36,419 bases of DNA, taken from contig JAQVVM010000048.1 in assembly GCA_028698995.1 (NCBI GenBank), forward strand, positions 1-36,419, written 5' to 3'. The notes below the pieces were generated by a model. That model saw only the letters and a list, made by a program, of their open reading frames with translations. It made no database searches and had not been told where the DNA came from. Shown one piece after another: positions 8,813 to 17,596 of this stretch; the first letter of the stretch is position 1, and each line of letters begins with the position of its first letter. Both the position numbers and the translations under genes were made by a program. Source of the DNA: Bacteroidales bacterium. Lineage in GTDB: Bacteria > Bacteroidota > Bacteroidia > Bacteroidales > PXBB01.

Positions 8813-8866
8813 AAAACAGAAAAGAGAGTGTTCCTCTTGCTAGAGACTCACTCTCTTTTCTGTTTT
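8813..8866 (-). terminator. Long hairpin downstream of tRNA-Leu
   Basis: The 18-base arms 8813-8830 and 8849-8866 are perfect complements. The loop (8831-8848) holds a further CTCT/AGAG stem. It begins two bases beyond the discriminator base of the tRNA, in the tRNA's transcription direction, and the far arm ends in a run of five Ts on the minus strand. This fits an intrinsic terminator that also defines the tRNA 3' trailer. Confidence 0.75.
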
Positions 8867-8867
8867 G

Positions 8868-8951
8868 TACCCGGAGCCGGGGTCGAACCGGCACGAGTGT
8901 AACCTCATTGGTGTTTGAGACCAACGCGTCTACCAATTCCGCCATCCGGGC
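8868..8951 (-). tRNA. tRNA-Leu (anticodon CAA)
   Basis: On the minus strand a 7-base acceptor stem GCCCGGA pairs with TCCGGGT (G-U at the first pair), followed by discriminator A, as expected for leucine. The D-arm contains GGTAGACGC. The anticodon stem TTGGT/ACCAA encloses loop CTCAAAC, giving anticodon CAA, which reads UUG. A long class II variable arm follows, and the T-loop is GGTTCGACCC. The length is 84 bases. CCA is not fully encoded. Confidence 0.95.
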
Positions 8952-9005
8952 ATATTTTCAAAAAACTAAAATCACTTTTTAAGAGTGAGTGTTGAATTGG
9001 GAGTG

Positions 9006-9013
9006 CAAATATA
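9006..9013 (-). promoter_or_regulatory. -7 box of the tRNA-Leu gene
   Basis: Minus-strand TATATTTG is an exact TAnnTTTG match, placed about 55 bases upstream of the mature tRNA 5' end. A transcription start near 9000 would give a 5' leader of about 50 bases to be removed by RNase P. Confidence 0.45.
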
Positions 9014-9054
9014 AGAATAATTATGAACAGAAGATAAAAATAATTATTTAAAAA

Positions 9055-9705
9055 TTATTCAATAACAACGGGATCTCCTAAGAAGTGCGGCTTTTTGTCA
9101 AACAAGAAGTCAACAAACACTTTAACCCGTGCAAATTTTTCCCGCAAATTTGTTTTAAAACCATAATAGGATTCAACGTCATGGGCATTGTAACCAATAA
9201 CATCTAAGCCCAGTCTTCGGGCAATGTAAATAGCTCGTTCATTATGAAATTTTTGCGAGATGACTGTAAATTTTTTCTGTCCAAAAACCTTATCTGCTCG
9301 TATCATTGAGTCGTAGGTTCGAAATCCGGCATAATCAAGAAAAATTTTGTCTTCGGGAATGCCGGCTTCAATAAGAGATTTTTTAAAATCATTAGGTTCA
9401 TTATAGCTTCTGTGTCTATTGTCTCCACTAACAAGTACAAAGTCAATTTTCCCTGCTGAAAACAATTCTTTTGTGGCATTTATTCTATGTTTATAATATA
9501 GATTCGGAACACCCTTGCGAAACATTTTTGCTGTTCCAAGCACAACTCCAACGCGGTTATGAGGGATGTCATCAGTATTGCTGTAAGTAAGGTTTTTGGC
9601 TGAGGTGGATATGATATACTGTGCCCCGAAAATACTTAAAAGACATAGAAAAATTATAATTATCGCTAACAAAAGAAGGAGACGAATGATTTTCTTAATT
9701 TTCAT
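9055..9705 (-). CDS. sanA: SanA/YdcF-like DUF218 inner-membrane protein
   Basis: This 216-residue protein has one N-terminal membrane anchor (about 5-30) and a DUF218 domain facing the periplasm. Family motifs are VVLGTAK (54-60), the SanA-type segment RKGVPNLYYKHRINAT, VSGDN (92-96), the PNDFKKSLIEAGIP stretch and ISQKFHNERAIYIARRLG (149-166). The match to SanA is close along the whole length. SanA is tied to envelope barrier function and vancomycin sensitivity in enterobacteria, and its biochemical activity is not settled. It lies downstream of the S74-like gene on the same strand, 70 bases away across three inverted repeats, so co-transcription is uncertain. Confidence 0.85.
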   Translation of the reverse strand: MKIKKIIRLLLLLAIIIIFLCLLSIFGAQYIISTSAKNLTYSNTDDIPHNRVGVVLGTAKMFRKGVPNLYYKHRINATKELFSAGKIDFVLVSGDNRHRSYNEPNDFKKSLIEAGIPEDKIFLDYAGFRTYDSMIRADKVFGQKKFTVISQKFHNERAIYIARRLGLDVIGYNAHDVESYYGFKTNLREKFARVKVFVDFLFDKKPHFLGDPVVIE

Positions 9706-9758
9706 ACGTTATTTAACGTTTGTTTTTACTGTAATATTACAGAACTAAGGAATTAGTT
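9706..9758. promoter_or_regulatory. Three consecutive perfect dyads before sanA
   Basis: The 70-base gap between the S74-like gene and sanA contains ACGTTATTTAACGT (9706-9719), CTGTAATATTACAG (9729-9742) and AACTAAGGAATTAGTT (9743-9758). Each has perfect 6- or 7-base arms. The first abuts the sanA start codon. They could be operators, RNA hairpins controlling sanA translation, or a weak terminator of the upstream gene. The third is followed by TTTTGTTT on the plus strand only. Confidence 0.4.
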
Positions 9759-9775
9759 TTGTTTAATTCAAATAA

Positions 9776-11611
9776 TTACTTTAACTCCATCAGATTTTCA
9801 TGCGTTCTTTGCATCAATCTTCTTTGGTTTTGTTTTAGCACACTATTTATCCTTATATTTGATAGTATTTCAGGAGAGATACGGGTTTCATAACTGACAG
9901 TTTCATTTACAGTTGTATGTGCTCTGGCATAAGCGACCCAGTTAAATTCAAAGAAAGATGCATTTGAAATTTCAAGGGTAAAACCTGTACTGGTTTGGTT
10001 TTTTAAATAAAAGATAACGTTTGGTGAATTTGGCGTTATCATTACAACGGGTATTTCATTTTCATCGAGTTTGCTGATAAAATCAGCGTTAAAAGAAATG
10101 TCTATACTTGAACCGTTCATTTGAACCCTTCCAAAATCTGTCAAGGTTTGATTTTCGAGCTGATGTTTAATATGTTGAATTTCACTTCGATTGTATTTTA
10201 CCCCTGCCAGATTTAAAGTAGCCAAAGCATAAATATCAATACCGGAAAAAGTATTGTCTTGCAGATAGTCAGGGGTGTCTTCAAGTATAAGTCCCAGGTG
10301 GTATTGTGGTCGGTATTTGGAAGGATTTTCTGCCATGAATGAGTCGGTTTCAATATTGTACTTATAAAAGCTTGGTGTGATTTTATCAATATCAGCGATT
10401 ACCAATTCTAATAAATTCTTATCTAGGTAATTAATGCTGCGTTTTGTTTCTTTACTTGACACTTGAATGGCATTCATATAATAAAGATAATACCAAGGGT
10501 ATGAATTGGTGCCAATATAACCAAATTGGGCAGCTGATGTAGCAATAGTAGGCTCGCTTGAAAGATTATTTATGAGGATTGATGATGCGGTCGAAGGACT
10601 GCAATCCATTTGTGTCCAACCTCTTACCTGAAGAGAGGGATTTGTAAAAGAACTGTTGGCCGATACAATTTGAGCTGCCTGAGAAGTAGCATTGCCGGTT
10701 TTGCAGTTAAGCCCCGGATAGGAAGATGACGAAAGAATGCCGCCAAAATTATTATTAGAAGCCATACCATACAAACCAGCCCCACTACCGGTTGCAGCAG
10801 ATGATGTAATTTCTCCCCAAACACCTGTTCCACAGCCGGAGCCGTCAAAAATACCCGAAATTGCAGCAGGGTGTATGGCTGTATTTGTATTGTTGCTTCT
10901 CAAGATGCCTTTTATAGCAGAATATGTATTGGCTGTGTTTGTCATATCTGCAAACAAACCATGACCATGTTGCTGGTGTGATATGCTTATACCATAAGCC
11001 GGAGATGCATTGCTGCCTTTTTGGATGCTTAAAGCCATGCTTTGATCTGCTGTAGAACTTGCTGGGAGCGCAATATCAATTTTATTATTCAAAACATTAA
11101 TTTGGTTGCCTGATCCGTTTCCCGCACAACCATTATAGGCGTCGTTAAGAGATAAACAAGAAACACCGGTGGGGCCGGTGGGACCTATCACGCCTGAGGC
11201 ACCGGATGTTTCAGCATAAAGGGCATAGGGCACACTTAATAATTGAGTTGTTCCCATAACAGTGAATGTTGTACCACCATTTACGTCACAAGCTATTTCA
11301 ATAAACTTGCTCCCTGTTTGCCAGTTGATATTGCTGAAGTTGCCGGAAACAACTGTTCCTGATCCAACTTTAAGGTTAACAAGCCCATAAGTATTGGTTG
11401 TAACAAAATGACGCTCCTTGAAGAGCAGTGTTCCTGAGACAGAATCGGCCTTGATACCAACCTGAATACTTACATTCTGATTTGTAATAAGCGCTCCGGA
11501 GGAGTTCCTCACCACTGCTTGATAATTAAACATCTGAGGGGGTTGGGAAAAAGATAACAAACTGCTCGATGAAGCTAAAAGTAACAACAAAAGATAAAAA
11601 TACTTAGTCAT
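9776..11611 (-). CDS. Secreted S74-like (endosialidase-chaperone) surface protein
   Basis: This 611-residue protein has a signal peptide (1-22, ending SFSQ) and the N-terminal beta domain common in Bacteroidota tail-fibre-like proteins (about 25-135, MFNYQAVVRN to LLSVPYALYAE). Next come a very short collagen-like GPTGPTG (143-149), a Gly/Ser-rich repeat-like middle (about 160-370) and an S74-type chaperone region (about 384-480, starting SSKETKRSINYLD, with HLGLILEDTP). A C-terminal beta-sandwich segment (about 490-565) carries VVMITPNSP and FNWVAYAR. S74 domains trimerise fibres and self-cleave. The usual Ser-Asp start motif is replaced by SSKETK, so cleavage is doubtful. No T9SS sorting domain is seen. 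It is probably a surface fibre. Confidence 0.7.
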   Translation of the reverse strand: MTKYFYLLLLLLASSSSLLSFSQPPQMFNYQAVVRNSSGALITNQNVSIQVGIKADSVSGTLLFKERHFVTTNTYGLVNLKVGSGTVVSGNFSNINWQTGSKFIEIACDVNGGTTFTVMGTTQLLSVPYALYAETSGASGVIGPTGPTGVSCLSLNDAYNGCAGNGSGNQINVLNNKIDIALPASSTADQSMALSIQKGSNASPAYGISISHQQHGHGLFADMTNTANTYSAIKGILRSNNTNTAIHPAAISGIFDGSGCGTGVWGEITSSAATGSGAGLYGMASNNNFGGILSSSSYPGLNCKTGNATSQAAQIVSANSSFTNPSLQVRGWTQMDCSPSTASSILINNLSSEPTIATSAAQFGYIGTNSYPWYYLYYMNAIQVSSKETKRSINYLDKNLLELVIADIDKITPSFYKYNIETDSFMAENPSKYRPQYHLGLILEDTPDYLQDNTFSGIDIYALATLNLAGVKYNRSEIQHIKHQLENQTLTDFGRVQMNGSSIDISFNADFISKLDENEIPVVMITPNSPNVIFYLKNQTSTGFTLEISNASFFEFNWVAYARAHTTVNETVSYETRISPEILSNIRINSVLKQNQRRLMQRTHENLMELK

Positions 11612-11699
11612 AACTATAATTTTATAAAAATGATTGAAAGTGTAAAATTATAAAAAAATGAAACGGATTTTTAAGGGAAAGTCATAAAGTAAAATTTTA

Positions 11700-11707
11700 T
11701 ACCTTTG
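11700..11707 (+). promoter_or_regulatory. -7 box of the thiL-polA operon
   Basis: TACCTTTG matches TAnnTTTG exactly, 36 bases before the thiL ATG. Transcription would start near 11714. No TTTG is found at the -33 position, so the upstream element is weak or degenerate. Confidence 0.55.
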
Positions 11708-11742
11708 AAACAATAATACTTTAAAAATAATTAAGGAAAACC

Positions 11743-12795
11743 ATGATTGAAGATAAGAATAAAACACTCACCAATATTAGTTCTTTGGGCGAATTTGGTT
11801 TGATTGATCACCTTACTAAAGAAATTAAACCAATTAATAAATCAAGTCTTGTTGGTATAGGAGATGATGCTGCTGTTTTAGATTACGGGGATAAACAGAT
11901 TCTTGTATCTACCGATCTCCTTGTTGAAAATGTGCATTTTGATTTAATTTATACACCTCTTAAACACTTGGGTTACAAGGCTGCCGTTGTAAATTTTTCT
12001 GATATTTGTGCCATGAATGGCATACCCCGCCAAATAACCGTAAGTCTCGCTATTTCAAGCAAATTCAGCGTAGAAGCCATTGAAGAGTTGTATGAAGGCA
12101 TAAAACTCGCATGCAAAAAATACAATGTTGATATTATAGGCGGAGACACAACCTCAAGTGTTTCAGGACTAATGATTTCAATAACCGTTATCGGAGAAGC
12201 CGAAAAAGACAAAATTGTTTATCGCCATGGTGCTGAAGAAGGTGATTTAATTTTTGTCAGTGGTAATATTGGTGCTGCTTATATGGGCCTATTGATTTTG
12301 GAAAGAGAAAAGGCTGTTTATAAAGAACAATCAGATATGCAACCCGATCTGGAAGGTTTTGATTATTTGTTGGAAAGACAACTGAAGCCTGAAGCAAGGC
12401 TTGATATTATTCAGAAATTAAAAGAACTTGATGTAGTTCCTACAGCCATGATAGATATTTCAGATGGTCTGGGATCCGAGATATTACATATTTGTAAGCA
12501 ATCGGGTGTGGGTTGCAACGTTTACGATAATAAATTTCCACTTGACCCGCTAACCATTTCTACTGCCGAAAATTTTGGAATAATGCCTGAAGTTGCTGCC
12601 TTAAGTGGAGGCGAAGATTATGAGCTTTTGTTCACCATAAAACAATCTGATTACGAGAAACTTAAAGATGTAGAAGATTTAACACCGATAGGGCACATCA
12701 CAGGAAAAAATGCATTGGCTTATGTTGTAGGTGCTTCAGGAGGTGCTGTTGAAATAAAAGCCCAAGGCTGGGATCACATGAAAAATCAACAATAA
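11743..12795 (+). CDS. thiL: Thiamine-monophosphate kinase
   Basis: Phosphorylates thiamine monophosphate to thiamine diphosphate with ATP, the last step of the cofactor pathway, in the cytoplasm. At 350 residues it has the AIR-synthase-like fold. Metal- and nucleotide-binding motifs are GIGDDAAVLDYG (38-49), STDLLVENVHF (56-66), NFSDICAMNG (84-93), GGDTTSS, IDISDGLGSE and the C-terminal SGGEDYELLFT. All match ThiL. No TPP riboswitch is visible in the roughly 30-base leader, and no other thi genes are in the window. It is probably co-transcribed with polA, 24 bases downstream. Confidence 0.95.
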   Translation: MIEDKNKTLTNISSLGEFGLIDHLTKEIKPINKSSLVGIGDDAAVLDYGDKQILVSTDLLVENVHFDLIYTPLKHLGYKAAVVNFSDICAMNGIPRQITVSLAISSKFSVEAIEELYEGIKLACKKYNVDIIGGDTTSSVSGLMISITVIGEAEKDKIVYRHGAEEGDLIFVSGNIGAAYMGLLILEREKAVYKEQSDMQPDLEGFDYLLERQLKPEARLDIIQKLKELDVVPTAMIDISDGLGSEILHICKQSGVGCNVYDNKFPLDPLTISTAENFGIMPEVAALSGGEDYELLFTIKQSDYEKLKDVEDLTPIGHITGKNALAYVVGASGGAVEIKAQGWDHMKNQQ

Positions 12796-12819
12796 TATAT
12801 TATCATACGTAAGCTTATC

Positions 12820-15606
12820 ATGTCCGAAAAAAAATTGTTTCTCATTGATGCCATGGCCATCATTTACAGGTCTTATTTTGCTTTTAGCAAAAACCCCCGC
12901 ATTACATCTGCTAATTTAAATACATCAGCAGTTTTTGGTTTTACAAATACATTGGTGGATCTAATCAAAACCCAGAATCCAAGTCATATTGCTGTTGCTT
13001 TTGATACACATGCACCAACTGTACGCCACGATGAATATACACAATATAAGGCCCAGCGCCAGGCCATGCCCGAAGATATTATCAAAGCAATTCCTTATGT
13101 AAAAAAAATTGTTGAAGCTTTTAATATTCCTATAGTTTTTTTAGCAGGTTTTGAAGCAGATGATATTATTGGTACTTTGGCAAAACAAGCAGAGAAAGAA
13201 GAATTTAAAGTATTTATGGTCACTCCCGATAAGGATTTTGGACAATTGGTAAGTGAAAATATATTTATTCTTAAACCTACCAAAGGAGGAGCTGCCGGTT
13301 ATGAGATATTGGGTGTTAAAGAAGTTTGTGAGCGCTTTTCCATTAAAGATCCTCAGCAACTTACCGATATCATCGGTTTATGGGGAGATGCATCTGACAA
13401 TATACCTGGCATACCAGGTATAGGAGAGGTATGGGCAAAAAAACTTATTCAGCAATTTGAAACAGTGGAGAATCTGATAGCCCATGCCGATGAAGTGGAA
13501 AATGAAAAAATGCGTGAGAAAATCAAAGCCCATTCTCAAGAAGCTTTGATGTCAAAAAACTTAGGTGCGATCATTACCGATGTTCCTGTCGGATTTGATG
13601 CAGAAGAGTTTAAGTACAGAGGTTTTAATGTTCAGAAACTGACAGAGCTTTTTGAAGAGCTTGAATTCAAAACTTTGGGAAAAAGAATTTTTGACAATGA
13701 TAAAATGGTACAAGAGCCCGAAAAACATCGAAATCAACCTGATTTGTTTTCTGATGTTGATGATTTTTCAGATTCAGAGAAGCCAAATTTTAAGAGCATT
13801 AAAGATTCTAATAAGAGTTATATCCTGCTTGTTGACAACAATGCAATTGATGAATTGGCAGAGCAACTGAACAATAGTGTTTTATTTAGTTTTGATACAG
13901 AAACTACGGGTTTGGATATAACCACAGATGAAATTATTGGCATTTCTTTTTCAATGAAACCAGAAGAAGCATTTTTTATCAGCATTCCTGATGGCAGGAC
14001 ACAGGCCATGGCAATTTTACAGAAGTTTAAAAAAGCCTTAGAAAATGAAAACATCTTAAAAATAGCCCATAATCTCAAATTTGATTTGTCCATGCTGGCA
14101 AATTATGGCATAATGGTTAAAGGTCGTCTGTTTGATACCATGTTGGCTCATTACCTATTAGAGCCGGACATGCGCCATAATCTTGATTATCTTGCCGAAG
14201 TTTACCTGAACTATGAAAAAATTCCTTATGAAAACATCTTCGGAAAAAAGAATAAAACGCAACAATCATTGGATTTTGTTGATGAGAAACTTCTTGTTAA
14301 TTATGCCTGTGAAGATGCTGAAATAACCCTGCAACTTTATAAAATATTCGAACCTGAACTTGAAAAATATAAATTAGGATCATTATTTTATGAAATGGAG
14401 TTGCCTCTGATATTTGTTTTAGCTTCGATGGAAAAAGAAGGCATTCGAATTGACTCCACTATTTTGAAAATAATTTCAAAAGACATTGAAAAGGAGGTTA
14501 ATTCTTTAGAGACAGAAATTTATGCCATAGCAGGAACAACGTTTAATTTAGCATCCCCGAAACAATTAGGAGAAGTTCTTTTCGAAAAAATGAAAATAAT
14601 TGATAATCCCAAAAGAACAAAGACCAAACAATATGCAACCGGTGAGGATGTTTTATCCAAGCTTTCGGGTAAACACGAAATAGTAGATAAAATTTTGGAG
14701 TATCGGTCTTTAACAAAATTACAATCCACCTATGTTGACGTATTGCCTCAATTAATATCTTCAAAAACAGGGAGGGTCCATACCAATTATAATCAGGCTG
14801 TAGCTGCTACAGGAAGACTTAGTTCAAACAACCCGAATCTTCAGAACATACCGGTTCGAACAGAGAAAGGGAGGGAAATTCGCAAAGCCTTTGTGCCACG
14901 TAACAGCGACTATATATTGATGGCAGCAGACTACTCACAGATAGAGCTTAGATTAATGGCTGCATTGAGTAAAGATCCGGCTCTGATAAAAGCATTTAAT
15001 GCCGGCCTCGATATTCATGCTGCCACTGCTGCCGGTATTTTTAAAGTGGATGTCAAAGAGGTTACTTCCGACCAGCGCAGGATGGCTAAAACCGTTAACT
15101 TTGGGATTATTTACGGCATTTCTGCTTTTGGCCTTTCGGAACGGATAAATGAAATTAGTCGTACAGAAGCCAAACAACTTATAGATGAGTATTTTATCCA
15201 ATATCCTGGGATTAAGCTATATATGGATAAAACAATTGCTTTTGCCCGTGAACACCAATTTGTAGAAACCATTATGGGCCGGCGCAGGTATATAAGGGAT
15301 ATAAATTCGGGTAATGCAGTCATTCGGGGATTTGCCGAACGTAATGCCATTAATGCTCCCATTCAGGGATCGGCGGCAGATATGATTAAAATTGCTATGA
15401 TACAGATTTATAACGCTTTTGAAGCACGAAAATTGAAATCAAAGATGATTTTGCAAGTACATGATGAACTTGTTTTTGATGTTTATAAAGATGAACTTGA
15501 TGAGGTTACAGCCATTGTAAATGATAAACTTAAAAACAGTGTAAAGGTGGGTGTGCCTATTGAAGTGGACCTAAAAACGGGTAGTAATTGGCTCGAAGCT
15601 CATTAA
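12820..15606 (+). CDS. polA: DNA polymerase I
   Basis: Full-length, 928 residues, with three domains. The 5' nuclease (1-290) has DAMAIIYRSYFAF (10-22), FEADDIIG (111-118), TPDKDFGQL (135-143) and GDASDNIPGIPGIG (189-202). The 3'-5' exonuclease (about 330-510) keeps its carboxylates D359 and E361 in FDTETTGL, NLKFD ending at D422, and Y495/D499 in YACED, so proofreading looks active. The polymerase (about 520-928) has motif A DYSQIEL (D704), motif B RRMAKTVNFGIIYG (753-766, F761) and motif C HDE (881-883). The phenylalanine in motif B is the E. coli-type residue. It fills gaps in excision repair and removes Okazaki primers. The ATG is 24 bases after thiL. Confidence 0.97.
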   Translation: MSEKKLFLIDAMAIIYRSYFAFSKNPRITSANLNTSAVFGFTNTLVDLIKTQNPSHIAVAFDTHAPTVRHDEYTQYKAQRQAMPEDIIKAIPYVKKIVEAFNIPIVFLAGFEADDIIGTLAKQAEKEEFKVFMVTPDKDFGQLVSENIFILKPTKGGAAGYEILGVKEVCERFSIKDPQQLTDIIGLWGDASDNIPGIPGIGEVWAKKLIQQFETVENLIAHADEVENEKMREKIKAHSQEALMSKNLGAIITDVPVGFDAEEFKYRGFNVQKLTELFEELEFKTLGKRIFDNDKMVQEPEKHRNQPDLFSDVDDFSDSEKPNFKSIKDSNKSYILLVDNNAIDELAEQLNNSVLFSFDTETTGLDITTDEIIGISFSMKPEEAFFISIPDGRTQAMAILQKFKKALENENILKIAHNLKFDLSMLANYGIMVKGRLFDTMLAHYLLEPDMRHNLDYLAEVYLNYEKIPYENIFGKKNKTQQSLDFVDEKLLVNYACEDAEITLQLYKIFEPELEKYKLGSLFYEMELPLIFVLASMEKEGIRIDSTILKIISKDIEKEVNSLETEIYAIAGTTFNLASPKQLGEVLFEKMKIIDNPKRTKTKQYATGEDVLSKLSGKHEIVDKILEYRSLTKLQSTYVDVLPQLISSKTGRVHTNYNQAVAATGRLSSNNPNLQNIPVRTEKGREIRKAFVPRNSDYILMAADYSQIELRLMAALSKDPALIKAFNAGLDIHAATAAGIFKVDVKEVTSDQRRMAKTVNFGIIYGISAFGLSERINEISRTEAKQLIDEYFIQYPGIKLYMDKTIAFAREHQFVETIMGRRRYIRDINSGNAVIRGFAERNAINAPIQGSAADMIKIAMIQIYNAFEARKLKSKMILQVHDELVFDVYKDELDEVTAIVNDKLKNSVKVGVPIEVDLKTGSNWLEAH

Positions 15607-15648
15607 TATTAAACCGATTGGTTCAGAGTTTCAGAAAGATGTATCCAT

Positions 15649-17106
15649 TTATTTTTTCCAGAATCCCGGAGAGAATAAGATAAGAACTGTAAAAAGTTCA
15701 AGTCTGCCCAGAAGCATGAGAAATGATAAAAACCATTTGCCAAAATCAGTTATAGAAGAATAATTTCCCACAGGACCTGTCTTTCCCAGGCCTGGACCAA
15801 TATTTCCCAAGCAAGAGGCAACCGAACCGATGCTAGTTTCAAAATCAAGTTCAGTAAGGGATAAAATAAAAGATCCAAAGGCAAAAATGAGCATATAAAA
15901 TACAAAAAAAGCCAACACATTAAAAATAACATCTTTTGGAACAGGCTTTCCTTTATATCTTACTGGAATAATAGCATTGGGATGCACAAGTCTTTTAAGT
16001 TCTAAAGAAGAATTTTTTAGTAGAAAAATATGTCGAATCATTTTTATCCCTCCTGCTGTTGAGCCGGCACAAGCTCCGGTAAAAAACAGAAGAAATATGA
16101 GCAGCCATGTTGTGCCCGGCCATTCCAAATAATCGGCAGTAACAAATCCAGTGGTTGTTACTATTGAAACAACCTGAAATAAAGCATCTCTGAATGCTTT
16201 TTCTACACCTGCAATATGAAAATAAATAAGGGGCAACAAAATGATTACAGAAGATATTAGTATAACAGAAATATAAAATTTTAACTCTTCATCTTCCCAT
16301 AGTTTTCTAAATCGTCCGTGTAAAGCAAAATAATGCATGGTAAAATTAACTCCTGCCAAAAACATAAATATTGTTATAATATATTGAATATAAGGAGAAT
16401 ATTCAGCAATACTTGTATTTTTGATTGAATAACCTCCGGTTGCCATTGTCGTAAATGAATGGTTTATGGCGTCAAAGAAATTCATTTTTCCAACCATCAG
16501 CAAAATAATTTGCATAACAGTTAATAATAAATAAATACCCCAGAGTCTTTTAGCTGTTTCTTTAATTAAGGGATGAATTTTGTCTTTTGTAGGGCCGGGG
16601 ATTTCAGCAAGATATAATGACATGCTGCCAATTCCCAACAAAGGCAAAATGGTAAGAGAAAGAACGATAATGCCCACTCCGCCAAGCCATTGAATAAGGC
16701 TTCTCCAATACAAGATCCCTTTTGGAACAACTTCAATATCTTTAATGACACTTGCTCCTGTTGTTGTAACACCGGACATTGTTTCAAAAAATGCATCTGT
16801 ATATGTGTCAACAGAATGACTTAATAAAAAAGGCAATGCCCCAAAAAGAGAGAAAAATATCCATGCTGTTGAAACAACAATATAACCTTCTCTTTTTCCA
16901 AGAGTTTCCTCTTCTTTTTTTCGGAAAGACAACCAGAGCATTAGACCAGTAAAAATAGTTAATAAAGAGCTGTAAAGAATGGAAAGAAAATCACCCTCTT
17001 TATAGTAAAATGAAGGTATCAGAGACGTCAGCATAAAACCTCCTTCGATGAGAAGCAGAAAACCGGTAATTTTTAAAACCAATTTCAGATTTATGGATTT
17101 TGTCAT
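15649..17106 (-). CDS. trkH: TrkH/KtrB-family potassium channel subunit
   Basis: A 485-residue inner-membrane protein built of four M1-P-M2 repeats. The selectivity-filter stretches are clear: TTTGAS (114-119), ATGGYS (222-227), TTTGFVT (317-323) and LGNIGPG (433-439). It forms the K+ path and needs a cytoplasmic TrkA-type gating subunit, which is encoded 2.5 kb upstream on the same strand (19614-20954). The two are separated by an opposite-strand peptidase gene. It converges on polA with a 42-base gap containing only a weak AACC/GGTT hairpin. Confidence 0.95.
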   Translation of the reverse strand: MTKSINLKLVLKITGFLLLIEGGFMLTSLIPSFYYKEGDFLSILYSSLLTIFTGLMLWLSFRKKEEETLGKREGYIVVSTAWIFFSLFGALPFLLSHSVDTYTDAFFETMSGVTTTGASVIKDIEVVPKGILYWRSLIQWLGGVGIIVLSLTILPLLGIGSMSLYLAEIPGPTKDKIHPLIKETAKRLWGIYLLLTVMQIILLMVGKMNFFDAINHSFTTMATGGYSIKNTSIAEYSPYIQYIITIFMFLAGVNFTMHYFALHGRFRKLWEDEELKFYISVILISSVIILLPLIYFHIAGVEKAFRDALFQVVSIVTTTGFVTADYLEWPGTTWLLIFLLFFTGACAGSTAGGIKMIRHIFLLKNSSLELKRLVHPNAIIPVRYKGKPVPKDVIFNVLAFFVFYMLIFAFGSFILSLTELDFETSIGSVASCLGNIGPGLGKTGPVGNYSSITDFGKWFLSFLMLLGRLELFTVLILFSPGFWKK

Positions 17107-17147
17107 ATATCGTATAAAATCAACTAATAAGATTGTACAATTAATTA

Positions 17148-17155
17148 CAAAAATA
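17148..17155 (-). promoter_or_regulatory. -7 box upstream of trkH
   Basis: Minus-strand TATTTTTG is an exact TAnnTTTG match, about 42 bases before the trkH ATG. A second exact box, TACTTTTG, lies further upstream at 17216-17223. Neither has a clear -33 TTTG at the normal spacing. Confidence 0.45.
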
Positions 17156-17524
17156 GAAGATTACACTTTCATTTGATGTTTTAATCAAAGTATTTTTTTT
17201 GTTTTTAAAAGAATGCAAAAGTAAACAGGTTTTATTTATGTAACATGTTTTATAAAAAATATTCACTATTGTTCGATAAAAAAATGTAAATAGTTGAAAA
17301 TCATTATTTCCAGAGGCCTTTTTAATATTTATTTGCTTTTCAGCAATTTATTTTGACTCTACTGATAGCTGTAGGAAGAGACAAAAAATTTTATTTTGTA
17401 CTTTATCGAGAAGTAAAATATTTATCTTACATTAATAATAAATATTCAAATTTTATCTTTAAACAATTAATTAATATTAAAATAACTAAAAAAAAATACC
17501 ATTTGGCTAAAAAAACAGTTTTTA

Positions 17525-17556
17525 CTTGACTTACGCTTTTTTTTCTATTAAGTTTG
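17525..17556 (+). promoter_or_regulatory. Promoter of the M43 peptidase gene
   Basis: TAAGTTTG (17549-17556) matches the -7 consensus, and CTTG (17525-17528), one base from TTTG, lies 20 bases upstream. Transcription would start near 17563, about 34 bases before the ATG. The GGAGG just after the box (17556-17560) is too far from the ATG to be a ribosome binding site. Confidence 0.55.
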
Positions 17557-17596
17557 GAGGTTTTTTAACTATAAATGATAAACTAAATCTAAAACT

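Larger units (their letters stand above)
17107..17596. other. 490-base AT-rich divergent intergenic region
   Basis: Region between trkH (minus) and the M43 peptidase (plus). It is very AT-rich with no ORF, RNA gene or long repeat that I can see. It contains two exact minus-strand TAnnTTTG boxes (17148-17155 and 17216-17223) and one plus-strand box at 17549-17556. I saw no c-di-AMP or K+-responsive riboswitch fold, although I could not fold it. Confidence 0.5.

Noticed and set aside
8742..8945. 67-codon minus-strand ORF across the tRNA locus
   Set aside because: It reads through the tRNA-Leu gene and its terminator hairpin; the start residues are simply the tRNA sequence translated.
15607..15648. 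Terminator between polA and trkH
   Set aside because: Only a 4-base AACC/GGTT stem is present and no T-run follows it, too weak to call.
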